Of a stretch of DNA of 64,000 nucleotides, positions 1-8,458 are shown piece after piece; positions within the stretch are counted from its first letter, which is position 1; each line of letters starts with the position of its first letter. A program made the position numbers and the translations under genes. The notes under the pieces were generated by a model. It saw nothing but the letters and a program-made list of their open reading frames with translations. It was not told the DNA's origin and ran no database searches. The stretch covers positions 234,022-298,021 of the forward strand of contig NZ_JANQBK010000005.1 of assembly GCF_025370105.1 (NCBI RefSeq), given 5' to 3'. The DNA is from Sphingomonas hylomeconis. Lineage in GTDB: Bacteria; Pseudomonadota; Alphaproteobacteria; Sphingomonadales; Sphingomonadaceae.

Positions 1-1450
1 CCAGGCCTTCCGACGGTTCGTCGAGCAGCAGCCACGGCGCCGTGCCGAGATAGGCGCGCGCCAGCGACAGGCGCCGCCGCTCGCCGCCCGACAGCCGTTC
101 GCCATTCTCGCCGATCCAGCTGTCCAGCCCGTCGGGCAGCCGGCGCACGCGCTCGTCGAGCGCGGCATCGTGCAGCGCGTGCCACAGATCCGCCTCGCTC
201 GCCTGCGGCGATGCCAGCAGCAGGTTGTCGCGCACCGTGCCGGACAGCAAGGCCGCATCCTGCGGCGCCCAGTCAAAGACGGTGCGGCGCTGCCGCGGCG
301 GAATGTCCGCCAGATCCTGTCCGCCGATCCGGATGGCCCCCGGCGTGGCATCGCGCAGGCCCATCAGCGTTTCGATCAACGTGGTCTTGCCCGCGCCGGA
401 CTCGCCGGCGATGAGGATGCGCGCGCCCGGGGCCAGCATCACGCCGTCGCTCTCGATCGTCGGCCGATCCAGTGCGATCGCGGCGCGCTCCCGCACCGGT
501 CCGGTCTCGAGCAGCGTGTCCAGCCGGGCCTCCGCTTCGCGCACCATGCCGCGTTGCGCGAGCCGGCGAACCAGCGGCGCGGCGCCGTCGATCGTCATCG
601 CCGCAGCGAGCGCCGCGAGCGCGACGATCGCCGCCCCCTGGCCCTGCGCCAGCGCTGCCGCCGCACCGGCGGCCAGCGCGATCGCCGACGCCTGCGCCAG
701 TTCGAACCAGCCCAGCACCTGCGCCTGCGCGCGCGCCGCATCGGCCAGCCGTTCGCTCTGTTCGCCGATGCGCGTGGCGGCCCAATCCTCCAGCCCGTAG
801 CAGCGTAGTTCGGCAGCGGCACCGAGATGGAGCGCGACCTCGTCCTTCAGCGCGCCGGTTGCGCGTTGCACCGCGCGGCCCGGCGCCTCGAGCCGCGATG
901 CCAGCCGATCGGCGACGACGAGCAGCGCGGCCAGGCAGCCAAGCGTCGCCAGCGCTGGCGCCCAGCCGCCCAGCAGCGTCAGAATCGTGCCGGCCACGGT
1001 TGCGGCGACCAGGCCCGCGGGCGCCGACATCATCGCGAAGCGGTTCTCGATCACGCCCACGTCCTGCACGATCCGCGCGGTCGCCTCGCCGGTCGAAAAG
1101 GATAGCGCGCGGGCGGCCGGCGCGGCGGCGATCGCCTGGAACAGGGCCGGGCGGATCTGCGCCAGCGCGCCGAACGCCGCCTCGTGGCTGGCCAGCCGCT
1201 CGCCATAGCGCGCGCCGGTGCGCAGGATCGCGAGCAGCCGGATCCCGGCGCTCGGCAGCATATAGTTGAAGCCTTGCGCCGCTACCGGCCCCGCCAGGCC
1301 GGCAATCGCCGCCGCGGTGATGAACCAGCCCGACAGGCCGAGCAGGATCACCGACGCGGCGGCGACCAACGCGGCATAGCCGGCGGCACGCAGCAACAGG
1401 CGGCGCTGGCGGCGGCGTTGCTCGGCGAGCAGGCGGGCGAGCGGTGTCAT
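1..1450 (-). CDS. cydC: Thiol reductant ABC exporter subunit CydC (C-terminal end cut by window edge)
   Basis: This is one half of the heterodimeric CydDC ABC exporter, which moves cysteine and glutathione to the periplasm and is needed to assemble cytochrome bd. Read leftward from ATG 1450, the protein has an N-terminal transmembrane domain. A nucleotide-binding domain follows with Walker A GESGAGKT, signature LSGGERRR and Walker B LLLDEPSEG, after which the window ends. The ATG overlaps the cydD stop as ATGA, so translation is probably coupled. cydD lies just upstream and cydABX is divergent beyond it, which is the classic setting. The subunit assignment (C rather than D) rests on gene order and the degenerate-looking N-terminus, so it is slightly less certain than the family. 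Confidence 0.9.
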   Translation of the reverse strand, partial: MTPLARLLAEQRRRQRRLLLRAAGYAALVAAASVILLGLSGWFITAAAIAGLAGPVAAQGFNYMLPSAGIRLLAILRTGARYGERLASHEAAFGALAQIRPALFQAIAAAPAARALSFSTGEATARIVQDVGVIENRFAMMSAPAGLVAATVAGTILTLLGGWAPALATLGCLAALLVVADRLASRLEAPGRAVQRATGALKDEVALHLGAAAELRCYGLEDWAATRIGEQSERLADAARAQAQVLGWFELAQASAIALAAGAAAALAQGQGAAIVALAALAAAMTIDGAAPLVRRLAQRGMVREAEARLDTLLETGPVRERAAIALDRPTIESDGVMLAPGARILIAGESGAGKTTLIETLMGLRDATPGAIRIGGQDLADIPPRQRRTVFDWAPQDAALLSGTVRDNLLLASPQASEADLWHALHDAALDERVRRLPDGLDSWIGENGERLSGGERRRLSLARAYLGTAPWLLLDEPSEGL

Positions 1451-3120
1451 GCCAGCGGCTCCAGCGTGACGATCTGGTCGGCGATCGCCGCCAGCCGCGC
1501 GCTGTGTGTCGCGATCAGCGTCGTGCGTCCGCGGCACGCCGCCCGGATCGTGGCGATCAGCGCGATCTCCGCCGCCATGTCGAGATGCGCGGTCGGCTCG
1601 TCGAGCAGCAGGACGGCGCTCGGTTTGAGCAATGCCCGGGCCAGCGCGATCCGGCGGATCTCGCCGCCCGACAGGCCCCCGCCGCGCGCGTCGATCACGC
1701 TGTCGATGCCGAGCCCGCGCTGCGCCAGCGCCGGCGCAAGCCCGGCCGCTCGGACTGCGCGGCAAAGGTCGTCGGTCCCCGCCTCCGGCCAGGCCAGCGC
1801 GATATTGTCGCGCAGCGTGCCCGGTACGATCAGCGGCGTCTGGCCGACCCAGGAGGCTGCCCCGGCCAGCGTCGTCCCGGCTTCGAGCGCGACGCCGTCG
1901 ATCAGCACGCGCCCGCCCGATGCCGGCGCCAGGCCGAGCAGCAGATGCAGCAGGCTGCTCTTGCCGCTGCCCGATGGCCCGACCAGGGCGACCACGCTGC
2001 CCGGTTCGGCATCGAACGTCACGTCGCGGCAGGCCGGCCGCTCGCCGTCGTCATAGCGGATCGTGACGTGCTCGAAGCGGATATGCGGCGCCGCGGCCAG
2101 CGTCAGGGCGGGCGGCCGGCCCACCGGCGCCGCGAACGTGCGTTCCGGCAGGCGCTCGACTGCCGTATAGGCCGCCTGCTTGTCGTGATAGGCCGCCGCC
2201 AGCCGGCGCATCGGCAGATAGAATTCCGGCGCCAGCGCGAGCACGAAGAAGGCGCGCGCCAGATCAAGCTTCTCCGGCACCGCCACGGGCAGCAGGCCGA
2301 GCAGGTTGAAGCCGGCATAGACCGCGACCAGCGCGACCGACAAAGCGGCAAAGAATTCCAGCGACCCCGACGACAGGAAGGCGACGCGCAGCACGCGCAT
2401 CGTCCGGCTGGCGACATCCTCGGCGGCGCGCGCCAGCCGGTCGGTCTCGCGTTGCTCCGCGCCGAAGGCGAGCAGGATCGGCAGCGCGCGGATGCGATCC
2501 GCGAACAGGCCGGACAGGCGCGACAGCGCGACGAACTGGCGCCGCGACTCATCCGCTGCAGCGCCGCCGGCAAGGATCATCGCCGCGACGAACGGGACCA
2601 AAGTCACGATCAGGATGGCGGCGGCGATCGGGCTGGCCAGCGCCGTTGCGGCCAGCACCAGCAGCGGCGCGATCGCCGCGGCGTGGCGCGCGGGCAGGAA
2701 CCGCGCGACATAGCCGTCGATCGCCTCGACTTCGTCGACCGCGGTGGCGATCAGCGTACCGGTCGTCGCCGCGCCGCCCGGCATGCGCTCGAACAGCACC
2801 GCGACGAGCGATCGGCGCAGCGCGATCTTGGTGGTCCGCGCGCCCGTCGCCCCGACCCGCGCGGCGAGCATCGCGACCAGCCCGCGCGCGCTGCCCGCAC
2901 CGATCAGCAGCGTCAGTCCGGGCACCATCGCGCCCAAGCCCTCCGGCACGGCCACCACCGCGCCCGCCAGCCCCGCGGCAAAGCCGATCCCGGCGACCGC
3001 GTCCGCCACCAGCAGCGCCGTCGACGCGCGCACGCGCGCCGTGCGCGGCACGATCCGTTTGAGCCGCTGGGCGGCGAGTTTCGGATCGGGCGCGGCGGCG
3101 GCGAGCATCGTCATGCCCAT
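1447..3120 (-). CDS. cydD: Thiol reductant ABC exporter subunit CydD
   Basis: CydD is the partner of CydC in the inner-membrane exporter of thiols that supports bd oxidase maturation. It is 557 residues long, typical for the family. About six membrane segments fill residues 30-300. The ATPase domain follows with Walker A GPSGSGKSS, signature LSGGEIRR and Walker B LLLDEPTAH. The start is ATG 3120; an in-frame ATG at 3114 is an equally plausible start because no strong ribosome site precedes either. The gene ends in a 4-base overlap with cydC. It diverges from cydABX across about 180 bases, so the oxidase and its assembly transporter probably share a control region. Confidence 0.93.
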   Translation of the reverse strand: MGMTMLAAAAPDPKLAAQRLKRIVPRTARVRASTALLVADAVAGIGFAAGLAGAVVAVPEGLGAMVPGLTLLIGAGSARGLVAMLAARVGATGARTTKIALRRSLVAVLFERMPGGAATTGTLIATAVDEVEAIDGYVARFLPARHAAAIAPLLVLAATALASPIAAAILIVTLVPFVAAMILAGGAAADESRRQFVALSRLSGLFADRIRALPILLAFGAEQRETDRLARAAEDVASRTMRVLRVAFLSSGSLEFFAALSVALVAVYAGFNLLGLLPVAVPEKLDLARAFFVLALAPEFYLPMRRLAAAYHDKQAAYTAVERLPERTFAAPVGRPPALTLAAAPHIRFEHVTIRYDDGERPACRDVTFDAEPGSVVALVGPSGSGKSSLLHLLLGLAPASGGRVLIDGVALEAGTTLAGAASWVGQTPLIVPGTLRDNIALAWPEAGTDDLCRAVRAAGLAPALAQRGLGIDSVIDARGGGLSGGEIRRIALARALLKPSAVLLLDEPTAHLDMAAEIALIATIRAACRGRTTLIATHSARLAAIADQIVTLEPLA

Positions 3121-3159
3121 CGCCTAGGAAGCGTAGAACGCCCCGCGAATACGCAATCT

Positions 3160-3169
3160 CCCGTACGGG
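3160..3169. promoter_or_regulatory. CCGTACGG palindrome in the cydDC/cydABX divergent promoter
   Basis: CCCGTACGGG is a perfect 10-base palindrome between the two cyd operons, followed at about 3191 by CTACGGG. The same CCGTA word recurs in promoters of the stress island further right (11.3, 12.4, 17.1, 19.0, 23.7 kb). A shared response-regulator operator is possible, but this is only pattern matching. Confidence 0.3.
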
Positions 3170-3296
3170 CGCGCCCGCCCCCCAGCGCCTCTACGGGAAA
3201 ACCCCAATACCTGCCGCGGCGCAATTTCGCTTGATGTCGGCCGTCCCGCTGCACTGCGGCAATACTGCTAACCTGCGACACCGATGGAGAAAAATC

Positions 3297-4868
3297 ATGG
3301 ACCCAGGCGTCATCGACCTGTCACGGCTGCAATTCGCGCTGACCGCGCTCTATCACTTCCTGTTCGTGCCACTGACGCTGGGCCTCAGCTTCATGCTGGT
3401 GATCATGGAATCGGTCTATGTGATGACCGGCCGGCCGATCTGGCGGGTGATCACGCGCTTCTGGGGCCGGCTGTTCGCGATCAACTTCGTGCTCGGCGTC
3501 GCCACCGGGCTGACGATGGAATTCCAGTTCGGCACCAACTGGTCCTATTTCTCGCATTATGTCGGCGACATCTTCGGCGCGCCGCTGGCGATCGAAGGGC
3601 TGATGGCCTTCTTCCTCGAAGCGACGTTCGTCGGGCTGATGTTCTTCGGCTGGAACCGCATGTCGAAGCTCGCGCATCTCGGCGTCACCTTCATGGTCGC
3701 GCTCGGCACCAACCTGTCGGCACTGTGGATCCTGATCGCCAACGGCTGGATGCAGAACCCGACCGGGGCGGCGTTCAATCCCGAGACGATGCGGATGGAA
3801 GTGACCGATTTCGGCGCGGTGCTGTTCAATCCGATCGCCCAGGCCAAGTTCGTCCATACCGTCAGCGCCGGCTATGTCTGCGCCTCGGTGTTCGTGCTCG
3901 GCATCTCCGCGCTCTATCTGCTGCGCGGCAAATATGTCGGCGTCGCCAAGCGCTCGATGACGGTCGCCGCCGCCTTCGGCCTCGCCTCCTCGCTGTCGGT
4001 CGTCGTGCTCGGTGACGAGAGCGGCTATGCGCTGACCGACAACCAGAAGATGAAGCTCGCCGCGATCGAGGCCGCCTGGCACACCGCCCCCGCCCCCGCC
4101 GGCATCACATTGTTCGGCATGCCCGATACGGCGACGCGCACGACGCGCTATGCGGTCGAGGTGCCCTGGGTGCTCGGGCTGATCGCCACGCGCAGCCTGG
4201 ACGGCGAAGTGACGGGCATGTCCGAGCTCGTGCTCAAGGCGCAGGAACGGATAACGTCGGGCGTCGTCGCCTATGACGCGGTGGAAAAGCTCAAGGTCGA
4301 TCCCACGAACGTCGCCGAGCGCGCCCGCTTCGAGACGCACAGGCGCGACCTCGGTTACGCCTTGTTGCTGAAAGCGCATGTCGCCGATCCGCGCCTGGCC
4401 AGCCCGCAGCTGATCGCCGCCACCGCCTGGGACGTGGTGCCGAACGTGCCGCTGATGTTCTGGAGCTTCCGCATCATGGCGTTCATCGGCTTCTACATGA
4501 TCGCCCTGTTCGCCGTCGCCTTCCTGCTGGCGAGCCTGCGCCGGCATGACAGCACGCGCTGGTTCCTGAAACTCGCGCTGGTCTCGATCCCGCTGCCCTG
4601 GGTGGCGATCGAGCTCGGCTGGATGCTGGCCGAGATCGGGCGCCAGCCCTGGGCGATCGAGGGCGTGCTGCCGACCTTCCTGGCCACCTCCTCGCTCAGC
4701 CGCGCGGCATTGTGGACGACGATCATCGGCTTCACCGCGCTATACGGCACGCTGGCGGTGATCGAGGTCCGGCTGATGATCGCGTCGATCCGCAAGGGGC
4801 CGTTCGAGCATGCGGAAGATCCGCAGCCTGCGCCCGGCACGATCCCAGCCCAGCCCATCACCGCCTGA
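3297..4868 (+). CDS. cydA: Cytochrome bd ubiquinol oxidase subunit I
   Basis: CydA is the catalytic subunit of cytochrome bd, an inner-membrane quinol oxidase with high oxygen affinity. It carries haems b558, b595 and d and oxidises quinol. The chosen ATG 3297 has GGAG about 8 bases upstream and gives 523 residues, essentially the E. coli length; an in-frame extension to 3231 has no support. H20 in LYHFLFVPLTLG is the expected haem ligand, and KFVHTVSAGYV and GWMLAEIGRQPW are family signatures. The periplasmic Q loop, starting at GDESGY, is of the long type. cydB follows 15 bases downstream and cydX completes the operon. Confidence 0.96.
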   Translation: MDPGVIDLSRLQFALTALYHFLFVPLTLGLSFMLVIMESVYVMTGRPIWRVITRFWGRLFAINFVLGVATGLTMEFQFGTNWSYFSHYVGDIFGAPLAIEGLMAFFLEATFVGLMFFGWNRMSKLAHLGVTFMVALGTNLSALWILIANGWMQNPTGAAFNPETMRMEVTDFGAVLFNPIAQAKFVHTVSAGYVCASVFVLGISALYLLRGKYVGVAKRSMTVAAAFGLASSLSVVVLGDESGYALTDNQKMKLAAIEAAWHTAPAPAGITLFGMPDTATRTTRYAVEVPWVLGLIATRSLDGEVTGMSELVLKAQERITSGVVAYDAVEKLKVDPTNVAERARFETHRRDLGYALLLKAHVADPRLASPQLIAATAWDVVPNVPLMFWSFRIMAFIGFYMIALFAVAFLLASLRRHDSTRWFLKLALVSIPLPWVAIELGWMLAEIGRQPWAIEGVLPTFLATSSLSRAALWTTIIGFTALYGTLAVIEVRLMIASIRKGPFEHAEDPQPAPGTIPAQPITA

Positions 4869-4883
4869 TCGAAAGGACGGACC

Positions 4884-6023
4884 ATGTTCGACTATGAAGT
4901 ATTGCGCCTGATCTGGTGGGCGCTGATGGGCGTGCTGCTGATCGGCTTCGCGCTGACCGACGGCTATGATCTGGGCGTGGCCGCTTTGCTCCCGTTCGTC
5001 GCGCGCAGCGATGTTGAACGGCGCATGGTGATCAACTCGGTCGGGCCGGCCTGGGAAGGCCACCAGGTGTGGTTCATCACCGGCGGCGGGGCGATCTTCG
5101 CGGCCTGGCCGTTCGTCTATGCGGTAAGCTTCTCGGGCTTCTATCTCGCGATGTTCCTGCTGCTCGCGGCCCTGATCCTGCGCCCGGTCGGTTTCAAATA
5201 TCGCTCCAAGCGTCCCGACGCCGCGTGGCGCAGCCGCTGGGACTGGGCGCTGTTCGTCGGCGGCTTCGTCCCCGCGCTGGTGTTCGGCGTGGCGGTCGGC
5301 AACGTGCTGCTCGGCGCGCCGTTCCGGCTCGATAGCGATCTGCGCTCCTTCTACGACGGCAGCCTGCTCGGCCTGTTCACCCCCTTCGCCCTGCTCTGCG
5401 GCCTGCTGTCGGTGGCGATGCTGGTGCTGCACGGCGCGACCTGGCTGACCTTCAAGGTCGAGCATGGCCCGGTGCACGATCGCGCGCGCGGCTATGGCTG
5501 CATCGCCGCGATCGCCAGCGTGGTGCTGTTCGCGCTCGGCGGCATCTATGTCGCGTATGGCGATATCGGCTACCACATGGTCACGCTCGCCGATCCGCTC
5601 GGCCAGTCCAACCCGCTGCGTACCACGACCGAGCAGGTCGCCGGCGCGTGGCTCGGCAATTACCAGCTCTATCCGTGGATGGTGCTGGCGCCCGTGCTCG
5701 GTTTCGCCGGATCGGTGCTCGCCTTTGTCGGCATCACGCGCGGCTGGGAGAAGACCTCGTTCGGCGGATCGGCGCTCGCCGCTGCCGGCATCATCGCCAC
5801 CGTCGGCCTGTCGATGTTCCCCTACATCCTCCCCTCCAGCATCGACGCACATTCCAGCCTGACGGTGTGGAACGCCTCGTCCACGGCCAAGACGCTGGGC
5901 ATCATGGTGTTCGTGACGGCCGTCCTCCTGCCGATCGTGCTCGCCTATACCAGCTGGGCATTCAAGGTGATGTGGGGCCGCGTCACCACCGAGGAAGTCG
6001 CCACCAATCCCGATTTCTACTGA
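4884..6023 (+). CDS. cydB: Cytochrome bd ubiquinol oxidase subunit II
   Basis: CydB is the second membrane subunit of cytochrome bd and pairs with CydA in the inner membrane. It is 379 residues, the same length as the E. coli protein. It shows the family opening (LIWWALMGVLLIGFALTDGYDLG, residues 6 onward), the GPAWEGHQVWFITGGGA motif near residue 55, and about eight membrane segments. AAGGA lies just upstream of ATG 4884. The gene sits 15 bases after cydA and 19 bases before cydX, so the three are surely one transcript. Confidence 0.96.
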   Translation: MFDYEVLRLIWWALMGVLLIGFALTDGYDLGVAALLPFVARSDVERRMVINSVGPAWEGHQVWFITGGGAIFAAWPFVYAVSFSGFYLAMFLLLAALILRPVGFKYRSKRPDAAWRSRWDWALFVGGFVPALVFGVAVGNVLLGAPFRLDSDLRSFYDGSLLGLFTPFALLCGLLSVAMLVLHGATWLTFKVEHGPVHDRARGYGCIAAIASVVLFALGGIYVAYGDIGYHMVTLADPLGQSNPLRTTTEQVAGAWLGNYQLYPWMVLAPVLGFAGSVLAFVGITRGWEKTSFGGSALAAAGIIATVGLSMFPYILPSSIDAHSSLTVWNASSTAKTLGIMVFVTAVLLPIVLAYTSWAFKVMWGRVTTEEVATNPDFY

Positions 6024-6042
6024 CCCGCGAAAGGATCGAACG

Positions 6043-6165
6043 ATGTGGTATTTCACCTGGGTATTGGGCCTCGGCCTGGCGGTCGGCTTCGGCATTCTCA
6101 ACGGCATCTGGCACGAATTCCACCTGCCGATCGAGGATGACGAGGATATGGTGGCGCACCTCTGA
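6043..6165 (+). CDS. cydX: Cytochrome bd small subunit CydX (40 aa)
   Basis: CydX is a one-helix subunit that stabilises the haem centres of cytochrome bd. The 40-residue product starts MWYFTWVLGLGLAVGFGILN, has one membrane helix, and ends in an acidic tail (EDDEDM). The MWYF-W-G start followed by an N-x-x-W segment is the family signature. AAAGGA precedes ATG 6043 by about 9 bases. It follows cydB by 19 bases, and a hairpin terminator lies 25 bases after it. It is short enough to be missed by automatic gene calling. Confidence 0.92.
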   Translation: MWYFTWVLGLGLAVGFGILNGIWHEFHLPIEDDEDMVAHL

Positions 6166-6189
6166 TGCGCCCCGACGCCAATGACAAAG

Positions 6190-6220
6190 GCCGCTGCGAA
6201 CCGGGGAGCTTCGCAGCGGC
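6190..6220. terminator. Hairpin after cydABX
   Basis: An 11-base perfect stem (GCCGCTGCGAA pairing with TTCGCAGCGGC) closes a 9-base loop, 25 bases after the cydX stop. It has no long T tract, like the other stems in this window. It may also serve the leftward small gene ending at 6246. Confidence 0.7.
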
Positions 6221-6245
6221 AAAGGCCGGCAAGGGAGGCGCGGCG

Positions 6246-6359
6246 TCAGCGATCGCGCTGGCGGTCGCGCATCGCGTCCTGGATCGTCACCGCGATCAGC
6301 GCCAGCATGAACGCCGTCATGCTGCCAATCACCAGATACAGGAAATAGGATCCGTCCAT
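6246..6359 (-). CDS. Small single-helix membrane protein, 37 aa, unknown function
   Basis: I do not recognise the family. ATG 6359 has GGAG 8 bases upstream and gives 37 residues. A hydrophobic stretch (FLYLVIGSMTAFMLALIAVTI) is followed by a very basic tail (RDRQRDR). A longer 60-residue reading exists but lacks a ribosome site. It diverges from fnr, and a perfect Fnr box lies 62 bases upstream of its ATG. With a short leader, that box would sit near the class II activator position. It probably acts with the oxidase locus under low oxygen, but no function can be assigned from sequence. Confidence 0.65.
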   Translation of the reverse strand: MDGSYFLYLVIGSMTAFMLALIAVTIQDAMRDRQRDR

Positions 6360-6413
6360 CGCATTTCTCCAGCTCGAGGAACCGGAAGGCTGCGTCATCC
6401 GCGCCGCGCGCGC

Positions 6414-6429
6414 TTTGACTCGCGTCAAA
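6414..6429. promoter_or_regulatory. Perfect Fnr/FixK-type box between the 37-aa gene and fnr
   Basis: TTTGACTCGCGTCAAA is a perfect 16-base palindrome matching the Fnr family half-site pattern TTGAN6TCAA. Its centre is 62 bases from the start of the leftward small gene and 21 bases from the fnr ATG. The geometry suggests activation leftward and possible repression of fnr. The site is seen directly; its use is inferred. Confidence 0.75.
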
Positions 6430-6442
6430 TCGATGCGCGCGC

Positions 6443-7150
6443 ATGACTGCGGTGTGCGCCGATTGCGCCGTGCGCCGTCAGGCGCTGTGCGGCAGCCTCG
6501 ATGATGGCGAACTCGCCGCGCTGCACCGCCTCGGGTGGCGCCACAGGATGGCGCGTGGCGAGACGATGGCCTGGGCGGGCGCCGAGAATGTGGCCTGTGC
6601 CACCCTGCTGTCGGGGGTGCTCAAGCTCAGCGCCTCGACCGCGGATGGCCGCGAACAGATCGTCGGGCTGCATTTCCCGAGCGAATTCATCGGCCGCCCC
6701 TATGGCGATACGGTCGAATTCTCGGTCTCCGCGCTGACCGACGCCGAATTGTGCGTTTTCCCGCGCGATCGCTTTCAGGAAGTGCTGGGCGCGCATCGCG
6801 GCATGGAGCGGATGCTGCTGCAGCGGACCTTTGCCGCGCTCGACGCGACGCGCAGCCGGCTGCTGGTCCTGTCGCGCAACACCGCGGCGGAGAAGGTCGC
6901 CGGCTTCGTGCTCAGCATGGCGGAGCGTGCGCGCGGGATCAGCGATTGTCGCGCCAGCGCGGACGGGCCGGTGACGTTCGATCTCCCGCTGACCCGGGGC
7001 GAGATCGCCGACGTGCTCGGGCTGACGATCGAAACCGTCAGCCGGCAACTGACCAAGCTCAAGGGCGCCGGCGTGCTGGCACTGCCCGGGGTGCGGGGCG
7101 TGACGATCCGTGACCCCGCGGCGCTGCGCGCGCGCGCCGGTCTGCTGTGA
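6443..7150 (+). CDS. fnr: Fnr-type oxygen-sensing transcription regulator
   Basis: This is a Crp/Fnr family regulator that senses oxygen through a [4Fe-4S] cluster. C5, C8 and C16 form the N-terminal CxxCx7C cluster, and C104 (ELCVFPRD) matches the central fourth ligand of E. coli FNR. A cyclic-nucleotide-like beta roll spans about residues 25-130, followed by a dimer helix. The DNA-binding helix carries ETVSRQL, with the E--SR residues that read TTGA half-sites. It is 235 residues. Its own promoter contains an Fnr box, so autoregulation is likely. It sits among predicted targets (cydABX, ompW, hemN). Its stop abuts the stop of the convergent hemerythrin-like gene. Confidence 0.93.
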   Translation: MTAVCADCAVRRQALCGSLDDGELAALHRLGWRHRMARGETMAWAGAENVACATLLSGVLKLSASTADGREQIVGLHFPSEFIGRPYGDTVEFSVSALTDAELCVFPRDRFQEVLGAHRGMERMLLQRTFAALDATRSRLLVLSRNTAAEKVAGFVLSMAERARGISDCRASADGPVTFDLPLTRGEIADVLGLTIETVSRQLTKLKGAGVLALPGVRGVTIRDPAALRARAGLL

Positions 7151-7711
7151 TCACTGCGCGCAGCTGATCGCGATACGGTCGACCAGCAGGGCGCGCGCGG
7201 CCGGCGTCAGGCGCTGCCCGCCAAGCGTCAGGACGGCCATTTCCTCGATCGCCATCGCCTGGCGGCAGGCTTGGAAGAAGCAGCGCAACATGAATCCGAA
7301 CGCCTCGCTGCACAGCGATGCGTCCGGGTTGGGCTGCAAGGCGACGATGATATCCTCGGCCTGCAGCAGGCAGGCGGTATGCCGCGTCGCGATATGATCG
7401 AGCAGCGTATGGCATAGCGGCTGCGGCAGTTCCGCGGCGAACAGCCGCGCCAGCATCCGCTCGTCGCGAGCGACCTGCCGGCCGAAGCCGATGCGCAGCG
7501 CATCGCACAGTGCCTCGGCTTCCTGCGGCGTCGGCCGATCGGGCAGCCGATCGGCCAGGGTCTCGATCCGCGCGCACAGCTGATCGAGCGCGGCATGGTC
7601 GCTGACCAGCCGCACCAGATCCAGTTCGTCGATCACGTGCCAGCCGGACCGGCGGCCGACGGGGGCTTGCCCCGCCGGCGCCTGACCAACCGACACCTGC
7701 CCTGGCGTCAC
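7151..7711 (-). CDS. Hemerythrin-like helical protein
   Basis: This 186-residue soluble, mostly helical protein resembles the hemerythrin/HHE fold. It has spaced H and E residues near VSDHAALDQLC (about 37), RDERMLARLF (about 82), HTLLDHIATRHTACLLQAED (about 100) and MAIEEMAVL (about 150). Hemerythrin-like proteins bind a di-iron centre and may sense or carry oxygen or NO. The start is GTG 7711, which overlaps the ompW stop as GTGA, so it is translated with ompW and should share its Fnr control. The ligand set is not canonical, so loss of the metal site is possible. Family confidence is moderate. Confidence 0.55.
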   Translation of the reverse strand: MTPGQVSVGQAPAGQAPVGRRSGWHVIDELDLVRLVSDHAALDQLCARIETLADRLPDRPTPQEAEALCDALRIGFGRQVARDERMLARLFAAELPQPLCHTLLDHIATRHTACLLQAEDIIVALQPNPDASLCSEAFGFMLRCFFQACRQAMAIEEMAVLTLGGQRLTPAARALLVDRIAISCAQ

Positions 7712-8370
7712 AGCCGCAGGCCGAGGCCGATGCCGAACACCAGCGGATCGATGCTGGCGTCGACACGATTGACCAGTGCGCCCGTCTTCAGCCGCGCCTT
7801 GGTATCCATGTCGATATATTTGACGTCGATATTGGCAAACACCTTCTCGGTGATATCCACGTCCAGTCCGGCCTGCAGCGCATAGCCGAAACTGTCCTTG
7901 AGATGGACGTCGGTATTGCCGATCGCGCTGTTCAACGCGCGGTCGGCCTTGCTCGAATAGAAGATCGAGTAATTGACGCCGGCGCCGATATAGGGCCGCA
8001 CCTTCGCCTGCGGCGCGAAATGATATTGCAGCGTCAGCGTCGGCGGCAGCACCCAGGTGCTGGCGACGCGGTCCAGCGCGGAGAGCGTGCCCCTGCCCTG
8101 CAAATTGTGCTTGGTGGTGGCGAGAATCAGCTCGGCGCCGATATGATCGGAGATCATATAGGTAAAATCGAGCTCCGGCGCATAGCTGTCGGTCACGCCG
8201 ATCCGCGCGCCGGGGAAGCTCGGGCGAACGCCGCTGGTGCTCTCGTTGGGTGCGACCATGATGGCGCGAACGCGCACCAATACGTCACCCTTCTTCTGCG
8301 CCAGCGCGGGCGCGGCGCTGCACAATGAAGCGAGGCCGAGCAAGGGGCCGGCGATGGTGCGGATCTGCAT
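7708..8370 (-). CDS. ompW: OmpW family outer-membrane protein
   Basis: OmpW proteins are eight-stranded outer-membrane barrels, often Fnr-controlled, that pass small hydrophobic molecules. The 220-residue precursor has a signal peptide (cleavage after PALAQ). It shows family features such as the YIGAGVNYSIFY strand around residue 130 and a final strand ending GIGLGLRL. GAGGAG precedes ATG 8370. A near-perfect Fnr box lies about 65 bases upstream, and another for hemN lies next to it. The hemerythrin-like gene is coupled downstream. Confidence 0.9.
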   Translation of the reverse strand: MQIRTIAGPLLGLASLCSAAPALAQKKGDVLVRVRAIMVAPNESTSGVRPSFPGARIGVTDSYAPELDFTYMISDHIGAELILATTKHNLQGRGTLSALDRVASTWVLPPTLTLQYHFAPQAKVRPYIGAGVNYSIFYSSKADRALNSAIGNTDVHLKDSFGYALQAGLDVDITEKVFANIDVKYIDMDTKARLKTGALVNRVDASIDPLVFGIGLGLRL

Positions 8371-8426
8371 GTCTGTTCTCCTCGTTGGTTGACGAACGAG
8401 GCGTAACGGCCGGTCGCACCGCTCGA

Positions 8427-8442
8427 TTTGATCCCGCGCAAA
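8427..8442. promoter_or_regulatory. Imperfect Fnr-type box on the ompW side
   Basis: TTTGATCCCGCGCAAA has one good half (TTGAT) and a second half with one mismatch in the core. It lies about 64 bases upstream of the ompW ATG and 24 bases from the perfect hemN-side box. Two boxes suggest separate control of the two divergent genes. Confidence 0.5.
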
Positions 8443-8458
8443 CTCGGCCGTCCCCCGG

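Noticed and set aside
1444..3234. 596-codon open frame on the plus strand opposite cydD
   Set aside because: It is antisense to a clear ABC transporter gene, very rich in R, Q and H, and has no domain. It is a by-product of high GC content.
4740..6107. 455-codon minus-strand frame opposite cydB
   Set aside because: It is antisense to cydB, rich in H, Q, R and E, with no family features.
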